Assembly (NCBI RefSeq): GCF_003054195.1 | Contig: NZ_QBKP01000003.1 | Span: 248,001-312,000 of the forward strand | DNA: 64,000 nt | Direction: 5' to 3' | Source: Gemmobacter caeni | Lineage (GTDB): Bacteria; Pseudomonadota; Alphaproteobacteria; Rhodobacterales; Rhodobacteraceae | Part shown: positions 1 through 7,808 of the stretch, in pieces | Layout of the letters: every line of letters begins with the position of its first letter | How positions within the stretch are numbered: position 1 is the stretch's first letter | The notes under the pieces: model-generated | Told to the model about the DNA's origin: nothing | Seen by the model: only the letters and a program-made list of their open reading frames with translations | The model's database searches: none | Program-made: the position numbers and the translations under genes

Positions 1-606
1 TTCCTGCGCGGCTCGCCGCTGCTGCGGATGCTCGCGGTGGCGACCGGGTTCTGGAACATGTTCGACAGCATGGTGATGTTCGCACTTGTGCTGCTGGCGC
101 AGGAGAAGCTGGGTCTGCCTGCCGGGCAATACGGGCTTGTGCTGGCAGCGGCGGCGGTCGGGGGGATCGTTTCTGGCCTGATCGGGGACCGGGTGGTCCG
201 CGCCATGGGGGCGGTGCGGCTGATGCGGGTCGCGCTGTTTTCCGGCGCACCCTGCTTTGCCGCCATGGCGGTAGCCCCCGGCCCGGTGACCGTGGGGCTG
301 GCGCTGGGAATGGCGTGGTTCTGGGGCCTGACCTGGAACATCGTCTCGGTCTCGACCCGGCAGCGGTTGGTGCCGGATGCGATCCGGGGGAGGGTGAACA
401 GCCTTTATCGCCTGATGGCTTGGGGCATGATGCCGGTCGGCTCGGCGTTGGCCGGGCTTGTCATCGGCCTTGCCGAAGCACCGCTGGGCCGCATCGCCGC
501 GCTGGAGGCGTCGCTCTGGCTGGCCGCCGCCGGCACGCTGATCCTGACGCTGCTTGTCTGGCGGCCGCTTGGCACCTATCTCCCACAGGCATTGTTGCAA
601 AAGTGA
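1..606 (+). CDS. MFS transporter, C-terminal part (5' end outside window)
   Basis: The reading frame is open from base 1, so this is the 3' part of a longer gene. About 201 residues are present, with roughly six hydrophobic segments, which is the C-terminal half of a 12-helix major facilitator. An arginine-rich loop between helices (GDRVVRAMG) and the phrase RGRVNSLYR resemble the EntS/MFS_3 group of drug or siderophore exporters. The neighbouring irr-like iron regulator makes a siderophore-related role tempting, but that is inference only. The substrate cannot be read from the sequence. Confidence 0.75.
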   Translation, partial: FLRGSPLLRMLAVATGFWNMFDSMVMFALVLLAQEKLGLPAGQYGLVLAAAAVGGIVSGLIGDRVVRAMGAVRLMRVALFSGAPCFAAMAVAPGPVTVGLALGMAWFWGLTWNIVSVSTRQRLVPDAIRGRVNSLYRLMAWGMMPVGSALAGLVIGLAEAPLGRIAALEASLWLAAAGTLILTLLVWRPLGTYLPQALLQK

Positions 607-691
607 CGGTCGGGGGCGCAGGACGGGGAATGGGTTTGAAATCCCCGCCCGGCGGGCTTAGACTGCAAGGATCATTGGACCGGAAGGCAAG

Positions 692-1120
692 ATGACCGAG
701 ACCGCAGACGATATGGTGATGGCGCGCGCAACCGGCTGGCTTGCGCAGGGGGGCTTGCGGCCGACGCGGCAGCGGCTGGCGCTGGCCTCGCTTCTGGTGG
801 GGGATGGCGCGGATCGCCATGTCACCGCCGAAAGCCTGTTTGCCGCCTCGATGTCGGGCGAGGAGAAGGTCAGCCTCGCCACCGTCTATAACACCCTGCG
901 GGCCTTCTGCGAGGCCGGGATCATGCAGGAAGTCGTGGTCGATGGTTCGAAAAGCTATTTCGATACCCGCATGGACGATCACCCGCATTTCTATTGGGAA
1001 GACGACGGCCGGCTGACCGATGCGCCCGCCGATCAGCTTGAGATCACCCGACTGCCCGATGCACCGGAAGGGGCCGAGATCGCGCGTGTCGATGTGGTGA
1101 TCCGCCTGCGGCGGCGCTGA
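692..1120 (+). CDS. irr: Fur-family regulator, Irr type
   Basis: A 142-residue winged-helix protein of the Fur superfamily. The DNA-binding helix region is recognisable as RPTRQRLALASLL (about 23-35) and SLATVYNTLR (61-70), the Fur signature. The HPH motif at about 97-99 (DDHPHFYWEDDG) is the one used for haem binding in alphaproteobacterial Irr proteins, and the short, cysteine-poor C-terminus also fits Irr rather than Fur or Mur. Irr controls haem synthesis and iron uptake in response to haem status. The preceding gene may be an exporter. rpoH follows 195 bases later with its own likely promoter, so this is probably a single-gene unit. No iron-control element was recognised upstream. Confidence 0.8.
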   Translation: MTETADDMVMARATGWLAQGGLRPTRQRLALASLLVGDGADRHVTAESLFAASMSGEEKVSLATVYNTLRAFCEAGIMQEVVVDGSKSYFDTRMDDHPHFYWEDDGRLTDAPADQLEITRLPDAPEGAEIARVDVVIRLRRR

Positions 1121-1233
1121 TCGTTAGCGCAATCACGAAACCTGTCGCGCACGACACAGTTGTGTGAAGAGCTGACACAAAGCTCGAAATCACGACGGAA
1201 CATGAACATCTGACGTAAAAAGTATGGCATTGC

Positions 1234-1262
1234 CTTGCGACAGCACCGCATGCCGCCTAGAT
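1234..1262 (+). promoter_or_regulatory. Putative RpoH-type heat-shock promoter upstream of rpoH
   Basis: CTTG at 1234-1237 is followed after 18 bases by CCTAGAT at 1256-1262. The alphaproteobacterial sigma-32 consensus is roughly CTTG, 17-18 bases, then CYTATNT, so six of the seven -10 positions fit. Transcription would start about 45-50 bases before the rpoH start codon. This suggests autoregulation by RpoH or a paralogue. It is a pattern match only. Confidence 0.5.
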
Positions 1263-1315
1263 TTTGCTGCCCCGTGCGGGGGATGACATTCCGCAGGGGC
1301 CAAGGGGGTCAGACG

Positions 1316-2212
1316 ATGAGCACCTATACCAACCTTCCCGCACCCAGCCCCGAACAGGGGCTGAACCGCTATCTTCAGGAAATCCGCAAGTTTCCGCTGC
1401 TGGAACCCGAAGAGGAATACATGCTGGCGAAGGCCTGGGTCGACCGTCAGGATTCGACGGCGGCGCACAGGCTGGTGACCAGCCACCTGCGGCTCGCCGC
1501 CAAGATTGCCATGGGTTATCGCGGCTATGGCCTGCCGCAGGCAGAAGTGATTTCCGAGGCGAATGTGGGCCTGATGCAGGCGGTGAAGCGCTTCGATCCC
1601 GAAAAGGGCTTCCGCCTTGCCACCTATGCGATGTGGTGGATTCGCGCGGCCATCCAGGAATACATCCTGCGGTCGTGGAGCCTTGTGAAACTGGGCACCA
1701 CCTCGGCGCAGAAGAAGCTGTTCTTCAATCTGCGCAAGGCCAAGGCCAAGCTTGGTGCGCTGGAGGAGGGGGATCTGCGCCCCGAAAACGTGGCGCAGAT
1801 CGCCAAGGATCTGTCGGTGACCGAGGAAGAGGTCATCGCGATGAACCGCCGCCTTTCGGGCTCGGATGCCTCGCTCAATGCGACGGTCGGGTCGGACGGC
1901 GATGGAACGACGCAGTGGCAGGACTGGCTGGAGGATGAAGACAGCGATCAGGCCGGCGCCTATGAGGAACGTGACGAACTGGACGCCCGGCGCGAGCTGC
2001 TGGCGCAGGCCATGGCTGTGCTGAACGACCGTGAAAAGGACATCCTCGTGCAGCGCCGCCTGACCGACGAGCCGGTGACGCTGGAGGATCTGTCGGAAAG
2101 CTACGGCGTCAGCCGCGAGCGCATCCGTCAGATCGAGGTGCGCGCCTTCGAGAAGCTTCAGTCGCGCATGAAGGATCTGGCCCGTGGCAAGGGCATGCTG
2201 ATCGACGCGTGA
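1316..2212 (+). CDS. rpoH: RNA polymerase sigma-32 factor (RpoH-I type)
   Basis: 298 residues, the usual length for RpoH. Region 2 contains the canonical core-binding and -10 recognition stretch (FRLATYAMWWIRAAIQEY). The RpoH box QKKLFFNLRKAK, diagnostic for heat-shock sigma factors, lies near residue 132. Region 4 ends with SRERIRQIEVRAFEKL. It directs RNA polymerase to chaperone, protease and, in Rhodobacter relatives, singlet-oxygen stress genes. The start is placed at the ATG preceded by AAGGGGG, which gives the family N-terminus MSTYTNLPAPSPE; an upstream in-frame ATG would add a non-conserved tail. The promoter region carries a plausible sigma-32 site and a hairpin terminator follows at 2374. 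Confidence 0.95.
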   Translation: MSTYTNLPAPSPEQGLNRYLQEIRKFPLLEPEEEYMLAKAWVDRQDSTAAHRLVTSHLRLAAKIAMGYRGYGLPQAEVISEANVGLMQAVKRFDPEKGFRLATYAMWWIRAAIQEYILRSWSLVKLGTTSAQKKLFFNLRKAKAKLGALEEGDLRPENVAQIAKDLSVTEEEVIAMNRRLSGSDASLNATVGSDGDGTTQWQDWLEDEDSDQAGAYEERDELDARRELLAQAMAVLNDREKDILVQRRLTDEPVTLEDLSESYGVSRERIRQIEVRAFEKLQSRMKDLARGKGMLIDA

Positions 2213-2373
2213 ACTTCTGTCGGGCGACCCTCGGGCCGCCCCTTCAACCGCTGCGGTCCGATCCGCTGTGGCCTGGGCGCTACTCTGCTTCATTCCCGCT
2301 GATTTCGGGAATTTCCCGCATCCAGAATGCATTAAACCCGCTGGACCAAATCACGGGCTGATGGCACGATCCT

Positions 2374-2399
2374 GAAGGCGCTGGTGGGTGCGCCTTTTT
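2374..2399 (+). terminator. Rho-independent terminator
   Basis: A perfect 7-bp stem AAGGCGC (2375-2381) and GCGCCTT (2390-2396) encloses an 8-base loop and runs into TTTTT. It lies about 160 bases downstream of rpoH and just before a small membrane-protein gene, so it most likely ends the rpoH transcript. Confidence 0.75.
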
Positions 2400-2416
2400 C
2401 CAGGATTTTTATTATC

Positions 2417-2593
2417 ATGAACAATCCGAAACAGACGCTGGTGATCGGCATGGCAGCCGTGGCCATTTCCGGCGCGATGATCCTCTTCGGTTCCGACGGT
2501 GCGAGTCCCGCGTTGCGGACGCTGCAATATCTTTTCTGTGCTCTTGGCCTTGCCGGAGTGATCGGGGCCCTTGTGCAACTGTCCCGGCGGTAG
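2417..2593 (+). CDS. Small hydrophobic protein, two predicted membrane helices
   Basis: 58 residues starting MNNPKQTLVIG. Two hydrophobic stretches (about 8-23 and 36-53) are separated by a short polar loop (FGSDGASPALR), and the protein ends LSRR, so both termini probably lie in the cytoplasm. I do not recognise a family. An alternative GTG start at 2384 would lie inside the terminator stem, so the ATG at 2417 is preferred although its ribosome site (CCAGGA) is distant. The gene stands alone between rpoH and psd. It could be a real short membrane protein or a fortuitous frame; composition and hydrophobic pattern favour a real gene. Confidence 0.5.
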   Translation: MNNPKQTLVIGMAAVAISGAMILFGSDGASPALRTLQYLFCALGLAGVIGALVQLSRR

Positions 2594-2782
2594 CGTGATG
2601 CGGCGGTGCAGCGCCTAAGTCGGCAGGGCAGCGATGCGGGGGCTTTACATCGCGTCGCTTTTCCCGTTCAAAGCGTCGCAATACGACTCTGATGCCGCAG
2701 GACGCGGGGCCCGCTGCGGCTGGGCGTTGCGTGCGGGGGCGCGTGTCATTACCTAGGGCGCAAACGAACAAGGACCGGACCC

Positions 2783-3487
2783 ATGTCGATGCCCTCGGAA
2801 ATGCTCAAGACCTTCCTCAAGCCGATGCACCCGGAGGGCTACAAGTTCGTCGCGGCCTTCGCCGTGGTGACTCTGGTGCTGTTCTGGAACTGGGAACCGC
2901 TGGGCTGGATCGGCACGGGCCTGACTGTCTGGTGCTATTACTTCTTCCGCGATCCCAAACGCGCCGTGCCGCAGGGGGAGGGGCTGATGGTTTCGCCTGC
3001 CGACGGCATGGTCTCGCTGATTGAACACGCCGTTCCGCCGCCGGAACTGGGCATGGGGGATACGCCGATGCTGCGTGTCTCGGTCTTCATGTCGGTGTTC
3101 AACTGCCATGTGAACCGTGCGCCGGTTGCCGGACGGGTGGTGAAGATGGCCTACCGCCCCGGCAAATTCCTCAATGCCTCGCTCGACAAGGCCAGCGAGG
3201 ATAACGAGCGCAATTCGCTGTGCTTTGAACTGGCGGATGGCCGTCGCATCGCGGTGGTGCAGATCGCCGGGCTGGTCGCGCGCCGCATCGTGCCCTTCGT
3301 CAGCGAGGGGCAGGGCCTCAAGACCGGCGAGCGTTTCGGGCTGATCCGCTTCGGCAGCCGGGTTGATACCTACCTGCCGGAGGGCGTGGCGCCGCTGGTG
3401 GCGCTGGGCCAGACCTGCGTCGCGGGCGAGACGGTGATCGCGGAACTGGGCCGCGACCTGCCGCAGCGCCTGGCAAAGATGGTGTAA
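2783..3487 (+). CDS. psd: Phosphatidylserine decarboxylase proenzyme
   Basis: 234 residues, the short prokaryotic form. An N-terminal hydrophobic region (about 23-55) anchors it to the inner membrane. The self-cleavage site GS is at residues 191-192 in the context [13 protein letters not shown]; serinolysis there yields the pyruvoyl group. SPADG (71-75) and [10 protein letters not shown] (106-115) are conserved family motifs. It decarboxylates phosphatidylserine to phosphatidylethanolamine. pssA begins three bases after its stop codon, so the two successive enzymes of PE synthesis are co-transcribed, with a methyltransferase third. Confidence 0.95.
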   Translation: MSMPSEMLKTFLKPMHPEGYKFVAAFAVVTLVLFWNWEPLGWIGTGLTVWCYYFFRDPKRAVPQGEGLMVSPADGMVSLIEHAVPPPELGMGDTPMLRVSVFMSVFNCHVNRAPVAGRVVKMAYRPGKFLNASLDKASEDNERNSLCFELADGRRIAVVQIAGLVARRIVPFVSEGQGLKTGERFGLIRFGSRVDTYLPEGVAPLVALGQTCVAGETVIAELGRDLPQRLAKMV

Positions 3488-3490
3488 GCC

Positions 3491-4249
3491 ATGGCCACAC
3501 CGCGCCGCCTGTCCATCGCCGGGCTTTTGCCCAACATGTTGACCGTCGGCGCGCTGTGTGCGGGCGTGACGGCGATCCGCTTCGCTATCGAAGGCTGGTA
3601 TCGCACTGCGTTGCTGCTGATCCTGCTGGCGGCGGTTCTGGATGGTCTGGACGGGCGCATTGCCCGACTGCTGCGCAGTGAAAGCCAGATCGGCGCCGAA
3701 CTGGACAGCCTGTGTGATTTCGTGAATTTCGGTGTGGCGCCGGGGCTGATCCTCTGGCTCTGGGCCTTGCAGGATGTGAAGGCGGCCGGCTGGATCGCGG
3801 TGCTGATCTATGTGGTTTCGTGTCTCCTGCGGCTGGCGCGCTTCAATCTGGGCAATCGCGCCATCGACAAGGTGGCCGAGAAATCGGGCTTTCAGGGCGT
3901 GCCTTCGCCCGCCGGAGCCATGCTGGCCTTCCTGCCGATGTTCGCGGCCTTTTCCTTCGGCGGCAGTGGCGAAAGCCTGCCCGGCGGGGTCGTCGCCTGC
4001 TACATGGCGCTGGTCGGCGCGGCGATGATCGGTCGCTTCCGCACGCCCTCGTTCAAGAAAGTCACCTTCGAGGCGCAATATGTGCGCTATGTCGTCGTTG
4101 GCTTCGCCGGTCTGCTGGCCGCCTTGCTGGCCTATCCCTGGGCCACGCTGGTGGCTCTGGATCTCGTTTATATCGGAGTGGTGGTGTTCAGCCTGTTCCG
4201 CCGCCCCTCTGACCCCGAACCGCTGGAGGAGCCCACGGATGGAGCTTGA
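3491..4249 (+). CDS. pssA: CDP-diacylglycerol--serine O-phosphatidyltransferase
   Basis: 252 residues with about seven membrane segments. The CDP-alcohol phosphotransferase signature D-G-x2-A-R-x8-G-x3-D-x3-D is complete at residues 54-76 (DGRIAR then G68, D72, D76). It condenses CDP-diacylglycerol with serine to give phosphatidylserine, the substrate of the upstream psd product. The gene is tightly spaced after psd and its last 11 bases overlap the start of the following methyltransferase, indicating translational coupling. Confidence 0.95.
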   Translation: MATPRRLSIAGLLPNMLTVGALCAGVTAIRFAIEGWYRTALLLILLAAVLDGLDGRIARLLRSESQIGAELDSLCDFVNFGVAPGLILWLWALQDVKAAGWIAVLIYVVSCLLRLARFNLGNRAIDKVAEKSGFQGVPSPAGAMLAFLPMFAAFSFGGSGESLPGGVVACYMALVGAAMIGRFRTPSFKKVTFEAQYVRYVVVGFAGLLAALLAYPWATLVALDLVYIGVVVFSLFRRPSDPEPLEEPTDGA

Positions 4250-4856
4250 GGCCATCGCAAAATCCTATGCCCGCTGGGCGCCGGTCTATGACCGGACTTT
4301 CGGTGCAGTGACCAATGCCGGGCGCCGCCGGGCCACCGGCTTTGCCAATGCCGTCGGTGGCGAGGTGCTGGAGGTGGGCGTGGGCACCGGCCTGGCCCTG
4401 CCGTTCTATGCGTCACATCTGGCGGTGACGGGGGTGGATTTCTCTGAGGCCATGCTGGCCAAGGCGCGGTCGAAAGTAGCCGAACAGCATCTGACCCAGG
4501 TGCGCAGCCTGCGGCAGATGGATGCGCGCGAACTGGATTTCCCGGATGCCAGTTTCGACACGGTCTGCGCCATGCATATCATGTCGGTGGTGCCGGAACC
4601 TGAACATGTCCTTTCGGAAATGGCGCGGGTCTGCCGTCCCGGTGGCCATGTGCTGATCACCAACCATTTCGCGGCCGAGGGCAAGGGCGCGATGGCACGG
4701 TTAGAGCGGCTGTTCGCGCCGCTGTCGGACCTGCTGGGCTGGCACAGCGATTTTGCGCGCGCCCGCGTGCTGGGCGATGCCCGGCTGGAACTGGTGGAAG
4801 AAGACGGCCTGCCGCCGCTGGGCCTGATGACCTATCTGCGTCTGCGCCGCCGCTGA
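4239..4856 (+). CDS. pmtA: Phosphatidylethanolamine N-methyltransferase (Rhodobacter-type PmtA)
   Basis: 205 residues, class I SAM-dependent methyltransferase fold. The SAM-binding loop is EVLEVGVGTGLALP (about 44-57), followed by an acidic motif VTGVDFSEAMLAKA and post-motifs LDFPDASFDTV and RVCRPGGHVLI, the UbiE-like pattern seen in R. sphaeroides PmtA, which has nearly the same length. It would methylate PE stepwise towards phosphatidylcholine at the inner membrane. The start ATG lies inside the 3' end of pssA (11-base overlap), and the context with PE synthesis supports the assignment over a quinone methyltransferase. The substrate is inferred from context. Confidence 0.82.
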   Translation: MELEAIAKSYARWAPVYDRTFGAVTNAGRRRATGFANAVGGEVLEVGVGTGLALPFYASHLAVTGVDFSEAMLAKARSKVAEQHLTQVRSLRQMDARELDFPDASFDTVCAMHIMSVVPEPEHVLSEMARVCRPGGHVLITNHFAAEGKGAMARLERLFAPLSDLLGWHSDFARARVLGDARLELVEEDGLPPLGLMTYLRLRRR

Positions 4857-4928
4857 CTCTGTCGCGGGCGTTGTCGCGCGGCGGCCCTGCCTTTATGATG
4901 TTAGCGAAAACATCGAAAGGGCAGGGCA

Positions 4929-5912
4929 ATGGCGATCACCCGCTGGGGCATTCTGGGTGCGGCTAAATTCGCGCGCGAACATATGGGGCCGGCGATCCAT
5001 GCTGCCCGCAATGCCGAACTGGTGGCGCTGGCCAGCAGCTCGGCTGACCGGGCCGCGCCCTTCGCGGCTTTTGCCCCCGGCCTGCGCCAGCATGACAGCT
5101 ATGAGGCGCTGCTGGCCGATCCGGGCATTGATGCGGTCTACATTCCGCTGCCCAATCACCTGCATCTGGAGTGGAGTTTGCGCGCCATCGCGGCGGGCAA
5201 GCATGTGCTGACCGAGAAGCCGATGGCGATGCGGGCGGGCGAGTTCGACCGGCTGATCGCGGCGCGCGATGCGTCGGGGCTTCTGGTGGCCGAGGCCTAT
5301 ATGATCGTCCATCACCCGCAATGGCAGAAGGTCCGCGCTCTGATCGCGAAAGGCGCCATCGGGCGGATCGAGCATGTCGATACCGCCTTCAGCTATGACA
5401 ACCGCGCCGATCCCGGCAATATCCGCAACCGCCCGGAAACCGGCGGTGGCGGCTTGCGTGACATCGGTGTCTATACCTTTGGCTGCACCCGCTTTGCCAC
5501 CGGGGCAGAGCCTCTTGCGCTGAGCGCACGGGTGAAGCTGGAAAACGGTGTTGATACATGGGCTCAGGTGGTGGGCGAAATGGAGGGGCCGACAGGCCGC
5601 TTCACCTGGTCCTCCATCACCTCGATGCGGTTGTTTCCGCGGCAGGAGGTGGTGTTTCAGGGCGAAACCGGCCTGATCCGGCTGAGCGCGCCTTTCAATG
5701 CCGGGCTGTTCGGTGAGGCACAGGTGGAACTCCACCGCGCGGGGAACATGCGCGAGTTGTGGCGATTTCCGGCGGTGAACCAGTATGTGCTTCAGGTTGA
5801 GGCCTTCGGTCGCAGCCTGCAAGAAGACGTACCCTACGCCTGTCCGCTGGAGTTCTCGCGCGGGACGCAGGCCATGATCGATCAGGTCTTTGCGGTGGCC
5901 ACAGAAATCTGA
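4929..5912 (+). CDS. Gfo/Idh/MocA-family oxidoreductase
   Basis: 327 residues. The N-terminal Rossmann domain starts WGILGAAKFAREH with the glycine-rich NAD(P) loop at about residues 8-13, and the conserved EKP motif is at 96-98 (HVLTEKPMA). The C-terminal alpha/beta domain carries GGGGLRDIGVY, where the catalytic aspartate/histidine region normally lies. Such enzymes oxidise or reduce sugars, inositols or related polyols; the substrate cannot be predicted. A strong AAAGGGCAGGG ribosome site precedes the ATG. It stands alone and is followed by a hairpin of a repeated intergenic element. Confidence 0.85.
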   Translation: MAITRWGILGAAKFAREHMGPAIHAARNAELVALASSSADRAAPFAAFAPGLRQHDSYEALLADPGIDAVYIPLPNHLHLEWSLRAIAAGKHVLTEKPMAMRAGEFDRLIAARDASGLLVAEAYMIVHHPQWQKVRALIAKGAIGRIEHVDTAFSYDNRADPGNIRNRPETGGGGLRDIGVYTFGCTRFATGAEPLALSARVKLENGVDTWAQVVGEMEGPTGRFTWSSITSMRLFPRQEVVFQGETGLIRLSAPFNAGLFGEAQVELHRAGNMRELWRFPAVNQYVLQVEAFGRSLQEDVPYACPLEFSRGTQAMIDQVFAVATEI

Positions 5913-5916
5913 CCGC

Positions 5917-5990
5917 GCAGGGGGCTTTCCGCCCCCTCTTGCCTGCGGCAATTCACCCCCCGGGGATATTTTTACCAAGATGAAAGCAGG
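5917..5990 (+). repeat. Intergenic repeat element, copy A (hairpin plus GATATTTTT..CCAAGATGAA)
   Basis: A perfect hairpin AGGGGGC (5919-5925) and GCCCCCT (5931-5937) follows the oxidoreductase stop codon. After about 25 bases comes CCCCGGGGATATTTTT and ACCAAGATGAAAGC (to about 5987). The same two-part arrangement recurs at 10462-10535. The hairpin is placed to act as a terminator between convergent genes. Similar GATATTTTYGCCAAGATGAAG elements are, to my knowledge, common between genes in Rhodobacterales. Confidence 0.7.
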
Positions 5991-6041
5991 CCCGTTTTCC
6001 CTTGGTCCCGCTATCCTCGGGGGGCAAAGGCCCCTGAGGCA

Positions 6042-7004
6042 TCAGCCCATGGTGACCACGATCTTGCCGGTGGACTTGCGCTCGCGCAGGCTGGCCAGCG
6101 CCTCGGGCAGTTGCTCCATCGGGAAACACTGGCTGACATGGGGGTGCAACTCGCCAGCGGCGATCCAGCCGGCCAGCGTGGCAAGGCTCGCCGTCAGCAC
6201 CTCGGGGCGGAAGCGCAGATAGCCGCCCCAGTACAGGCCCATCACGCTCAGGTTCTTCACCAGCAGCAGGTTGGCGGGCACCTGTGGCACCTCGCCCCCG
6301 GCAAAGCCGATGGCCAGCAGGCGGCCTTCGGGGCGGGTGGCGCGCAGGGCCTCCATGAAGGCGGGGCCGCCGACGCTGTCATAGACCACATCGACGCCGC
6401 CCAGTTCCTTCAGGCGGTCCCGCAGGCCCGGCGCTTCGCTGTCGATGACGACATCCGCCCCGGCCTGCGCCGCCGCCGCGCATTTCGCGGCGCCCCGCGC
6501 CGAGGCGATCACCCGCGCGCCCATCCGTTTGCCGATCTCGACCGCCGTCAGCCCGACGCCACCCGCCGCGCCGGTGACGAACAGGGTTTCACCGGGCTGA
6601 AGCCGAGCCTTGTGGTCCAGTGCCAGATGCGAGGTGCCATAGGCGATCTGGAACGCGGCGCCAGTAATGGCATCCATCGCGTCGGGCAGCTTCAGGCAGC
6701 GCCCGGCCGGGCAGAGTGTATAATCGGCCAGCCCGCCGATGCCGGGAAAGGCTGCCACACGGTCACCTGAGGCAAGGCCGGTCACATCGGCGCCGACCTC
6801 GGCCACTTCTCCTGCAATCTCCATCCCGAGCGTGCAGGGCAGGGCGGGCTTTTCCTGGTACTTGCCCTCTATTGTCAGCAGATCCGCGAAATTGAGCCCG
6901 CAGGCCGCAGTGCGGATCAGCACTTCGCCGGGACCGGGCACGGGGCGCGGAAGGGTTACAAGCCGGGGTGGGGTGCCGGTTTCGGCAAGGCGCCATGCAC
7001 GCAT
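6042..7004 (-). CDS. NADPH:quinone oxidoreductase family protein (zinc-independent MDR)
   Basis: 320 residues of the medium-chain dehydrogenase/reductase superfamily. The N-terminal GroES-like domain contains GLNFADLLTIEGKYQ and PCTLGMEIAGEVAEVG; the Rossmann domain has GAAGGVGLTAVEIGK. The catalytic and structural zinc ligands of alcohol dehydrogenases are absent, which points to the quinone oxidoreductase or crotonyl-CoA reductase-like branch. The start is the ATG preceded by AGGAG; upstream in-frame sequence is not conserved-looking. The gene is divergent from the XRE regulator at 7335 and shares a palindrome-rich 330-base upstream region with it. Confidence 0.85.
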   Translation of the reverse strand: MRAWRLAETGTPPRLVTLPRPVPGPGEVLIRTAACGLNFADLLTIEGKYQEKPALPCTLGMEIAGEVAEVGADVTGLASGDRVAAFPGIGGLADYTLCPAGRCLKLPDAMDAITGAAFQIAYGTSHLALDHKARLQPGETLFVTGAAGGVGLTAVEIGKRMGARVIASARGAAKCAAAAQAGADVVIDSEAPGLRDRLKELGGVDVVYDSVGGPAFMEALRATRPEGRLLAIGFAGGEVPQVPANLLLVKNLSVMGLYWGGYLRFRPEVLTASLATLAGWIAAGELHPHVSQCFPMEQLPEALASLRERKSTGKIVVTMG

Positions 7005-7334
7005 CGGTATGCTCCTGTCCTGTCCCGGTCCCGGCGGCGCGCCCCTGCGCGACCCTTGCCCGGATGATTCCCTTTTTCCGGTTGAGCGGTACAGGTCTGC
7101 CGCACGTTGCGCAATAATATTGCGCATTGGTGTCCTGGCCGTGATTTCCGCCCAACAAAAGCGAGGAAATTCACAATATACCTATCCATTCGTATAGCAA
7201 TCCATATACAAAAGGCACGATTTGTGATCATAAGCGTGGTAGAAAAAAATCAGGTCTTCGCGTATCGTGTTCAATCATACCGCGAAGGGTGGGCCCGAAA
7301 AACGCGGCTTTGTAATTGCTAGGGGAGTACGAAG
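7005..7334. promoter_or_regulatory. Divergent intergenic region rich in palindromes
   Basis: 330 bases with no gene separate the quinone oxidoreductase (minus) and the XRE regulator (plus). The part from about 7130 to 7260 is clearly more AT-rich than its surroundings. Visible structures are a 19-base inverted repeat at 7108-7126, a quasi-palindrome TTGTGATCATAA at 7222-7233, and an inverted repeat CTTCGCGTAT/ATACGCGAAG-like pair (one bulged base) at 7256-7287, inside what is probably the 5' leader of the XRE gene. Confidence 0.6.
7108..7126. promoter_or_regulatory. Operator-like 9-1-9 inverted repeat
   Basis: TGCGCAATA and TATTGCGCA are perfectly complementary arms around a single central A. 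It lies 104 bases upstream of the quinone oxidoreductase start. The length and symmetry suit a dimeric repressor. The cognate regulator is unknown; the adjacent XRE protein is one candidate. Confidence 0.5.
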
Positions 7335-7697
7335 ATGAAGCATCCCGTGGACGCGCATGTTGGCAAGCGCATCCGTCACCGCCGCTGGATGGTGGGAATG
7401 ACGCAACAGCAACTGGCGGAGCGGGTTGGCATCAAGTTCCAGCAAATCCAGAAGTATGAAACCGGCATGAACCGCGTCAGCGCGTCGCGCCTGTGGGACA
7501 TCGCGGAAACGCTGGGCGTGAACATCAGCTTCTTCTTCGAAGGGATCGACGAAGCGCGCGAGGTGCCCACTCCGGTCGAAGGCGACATCCTGGCCGACAA
7601 GGAAGCGCTGGAGCTGGTGCGGTCTTACTATGCGATCCCCGAGGCGCAGCGCCGTCGGCTGTTCGATCTGGCCCGCGTGCTGAGCGACGCTGCCTAG
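7335..7697 (+). CDS. XRE-family transcriptional regulator
   Basis: 120 residues. An N-terminal HTH_3 domain (about 10-65) shows GKRIRHRR, MTQQQLAERVG and the recognition segment KFQQIQKYETGMNRVSASRL. The C-terminal 50 residues are helical and acidic and probably dimerise. This single-domain form is widespread and highly conserved in alphaproteobacteria; its targets here are unknown. A strong AGGGGAG ribosome site precedes the ATG, and a good hairpin terminator lies just after the stop, so it is monocistronic. The leader contains an inverted repeat that could allow autoregulation. Confidence 0.88.
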   Translation: MKHPVDAHVGKRIRHRRWMVGMTQQQLAERVGIKFQQIQKYETGMNRVSASRLWDIAETLGVNISFFFEGIDEAREVPTPVEGDILADKEALELVRSYYAIPEAQRRRLFDLARVLSDAA

Positions 7698-7719
7698 CTG
7701 CCCCTTCCGCGCTGACGCG

Positions 7720-7742
7720 ACGCCCCGCTTGCGGGGCGTTTT
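7720..7742 (+). terminator. Rho-independent terminator after XRE gene
   Basis: CGCCCCGC (7721-7728) and GCGGGGCG (7731-7738) form a perfect GC-rich 8-bp stem with a two-base TT loop, extended by A/T pairing, and run into TTTT. It lies about 23 bases after the regulator stop codon. Confidence 0.85.
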
Positions 7743-7808
7743 GCTTTGGCGTGGCTTGACCGGAGCAGGGCCGCGGGGTAGCGCCTTGGCATCCGAGGCA
7801 GGAGAGCG

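Noticed and set aside
1235-1315. Upstream ATG of rpoH at 1235
   Set aside because: It lies inside the putative -35/-10 region and adds a tail absent from the family; the ATG at 1316 has a strong ribosome site.
2384-2416. GTG start at 2384 for the small membrane protein
   Set aside because: It lies in the loop of a strong terminator hairpin; the ATG at 2417 begins directly before the hydrophobic part.
2753-4255. 500-codon open frame on the minus strand opposite psd and pssA
   Set aside because: It is a GC-rich shadow of two certain genes. It is rich in H, Q, R and D, which is typical of an antisense frame, and has no domain.
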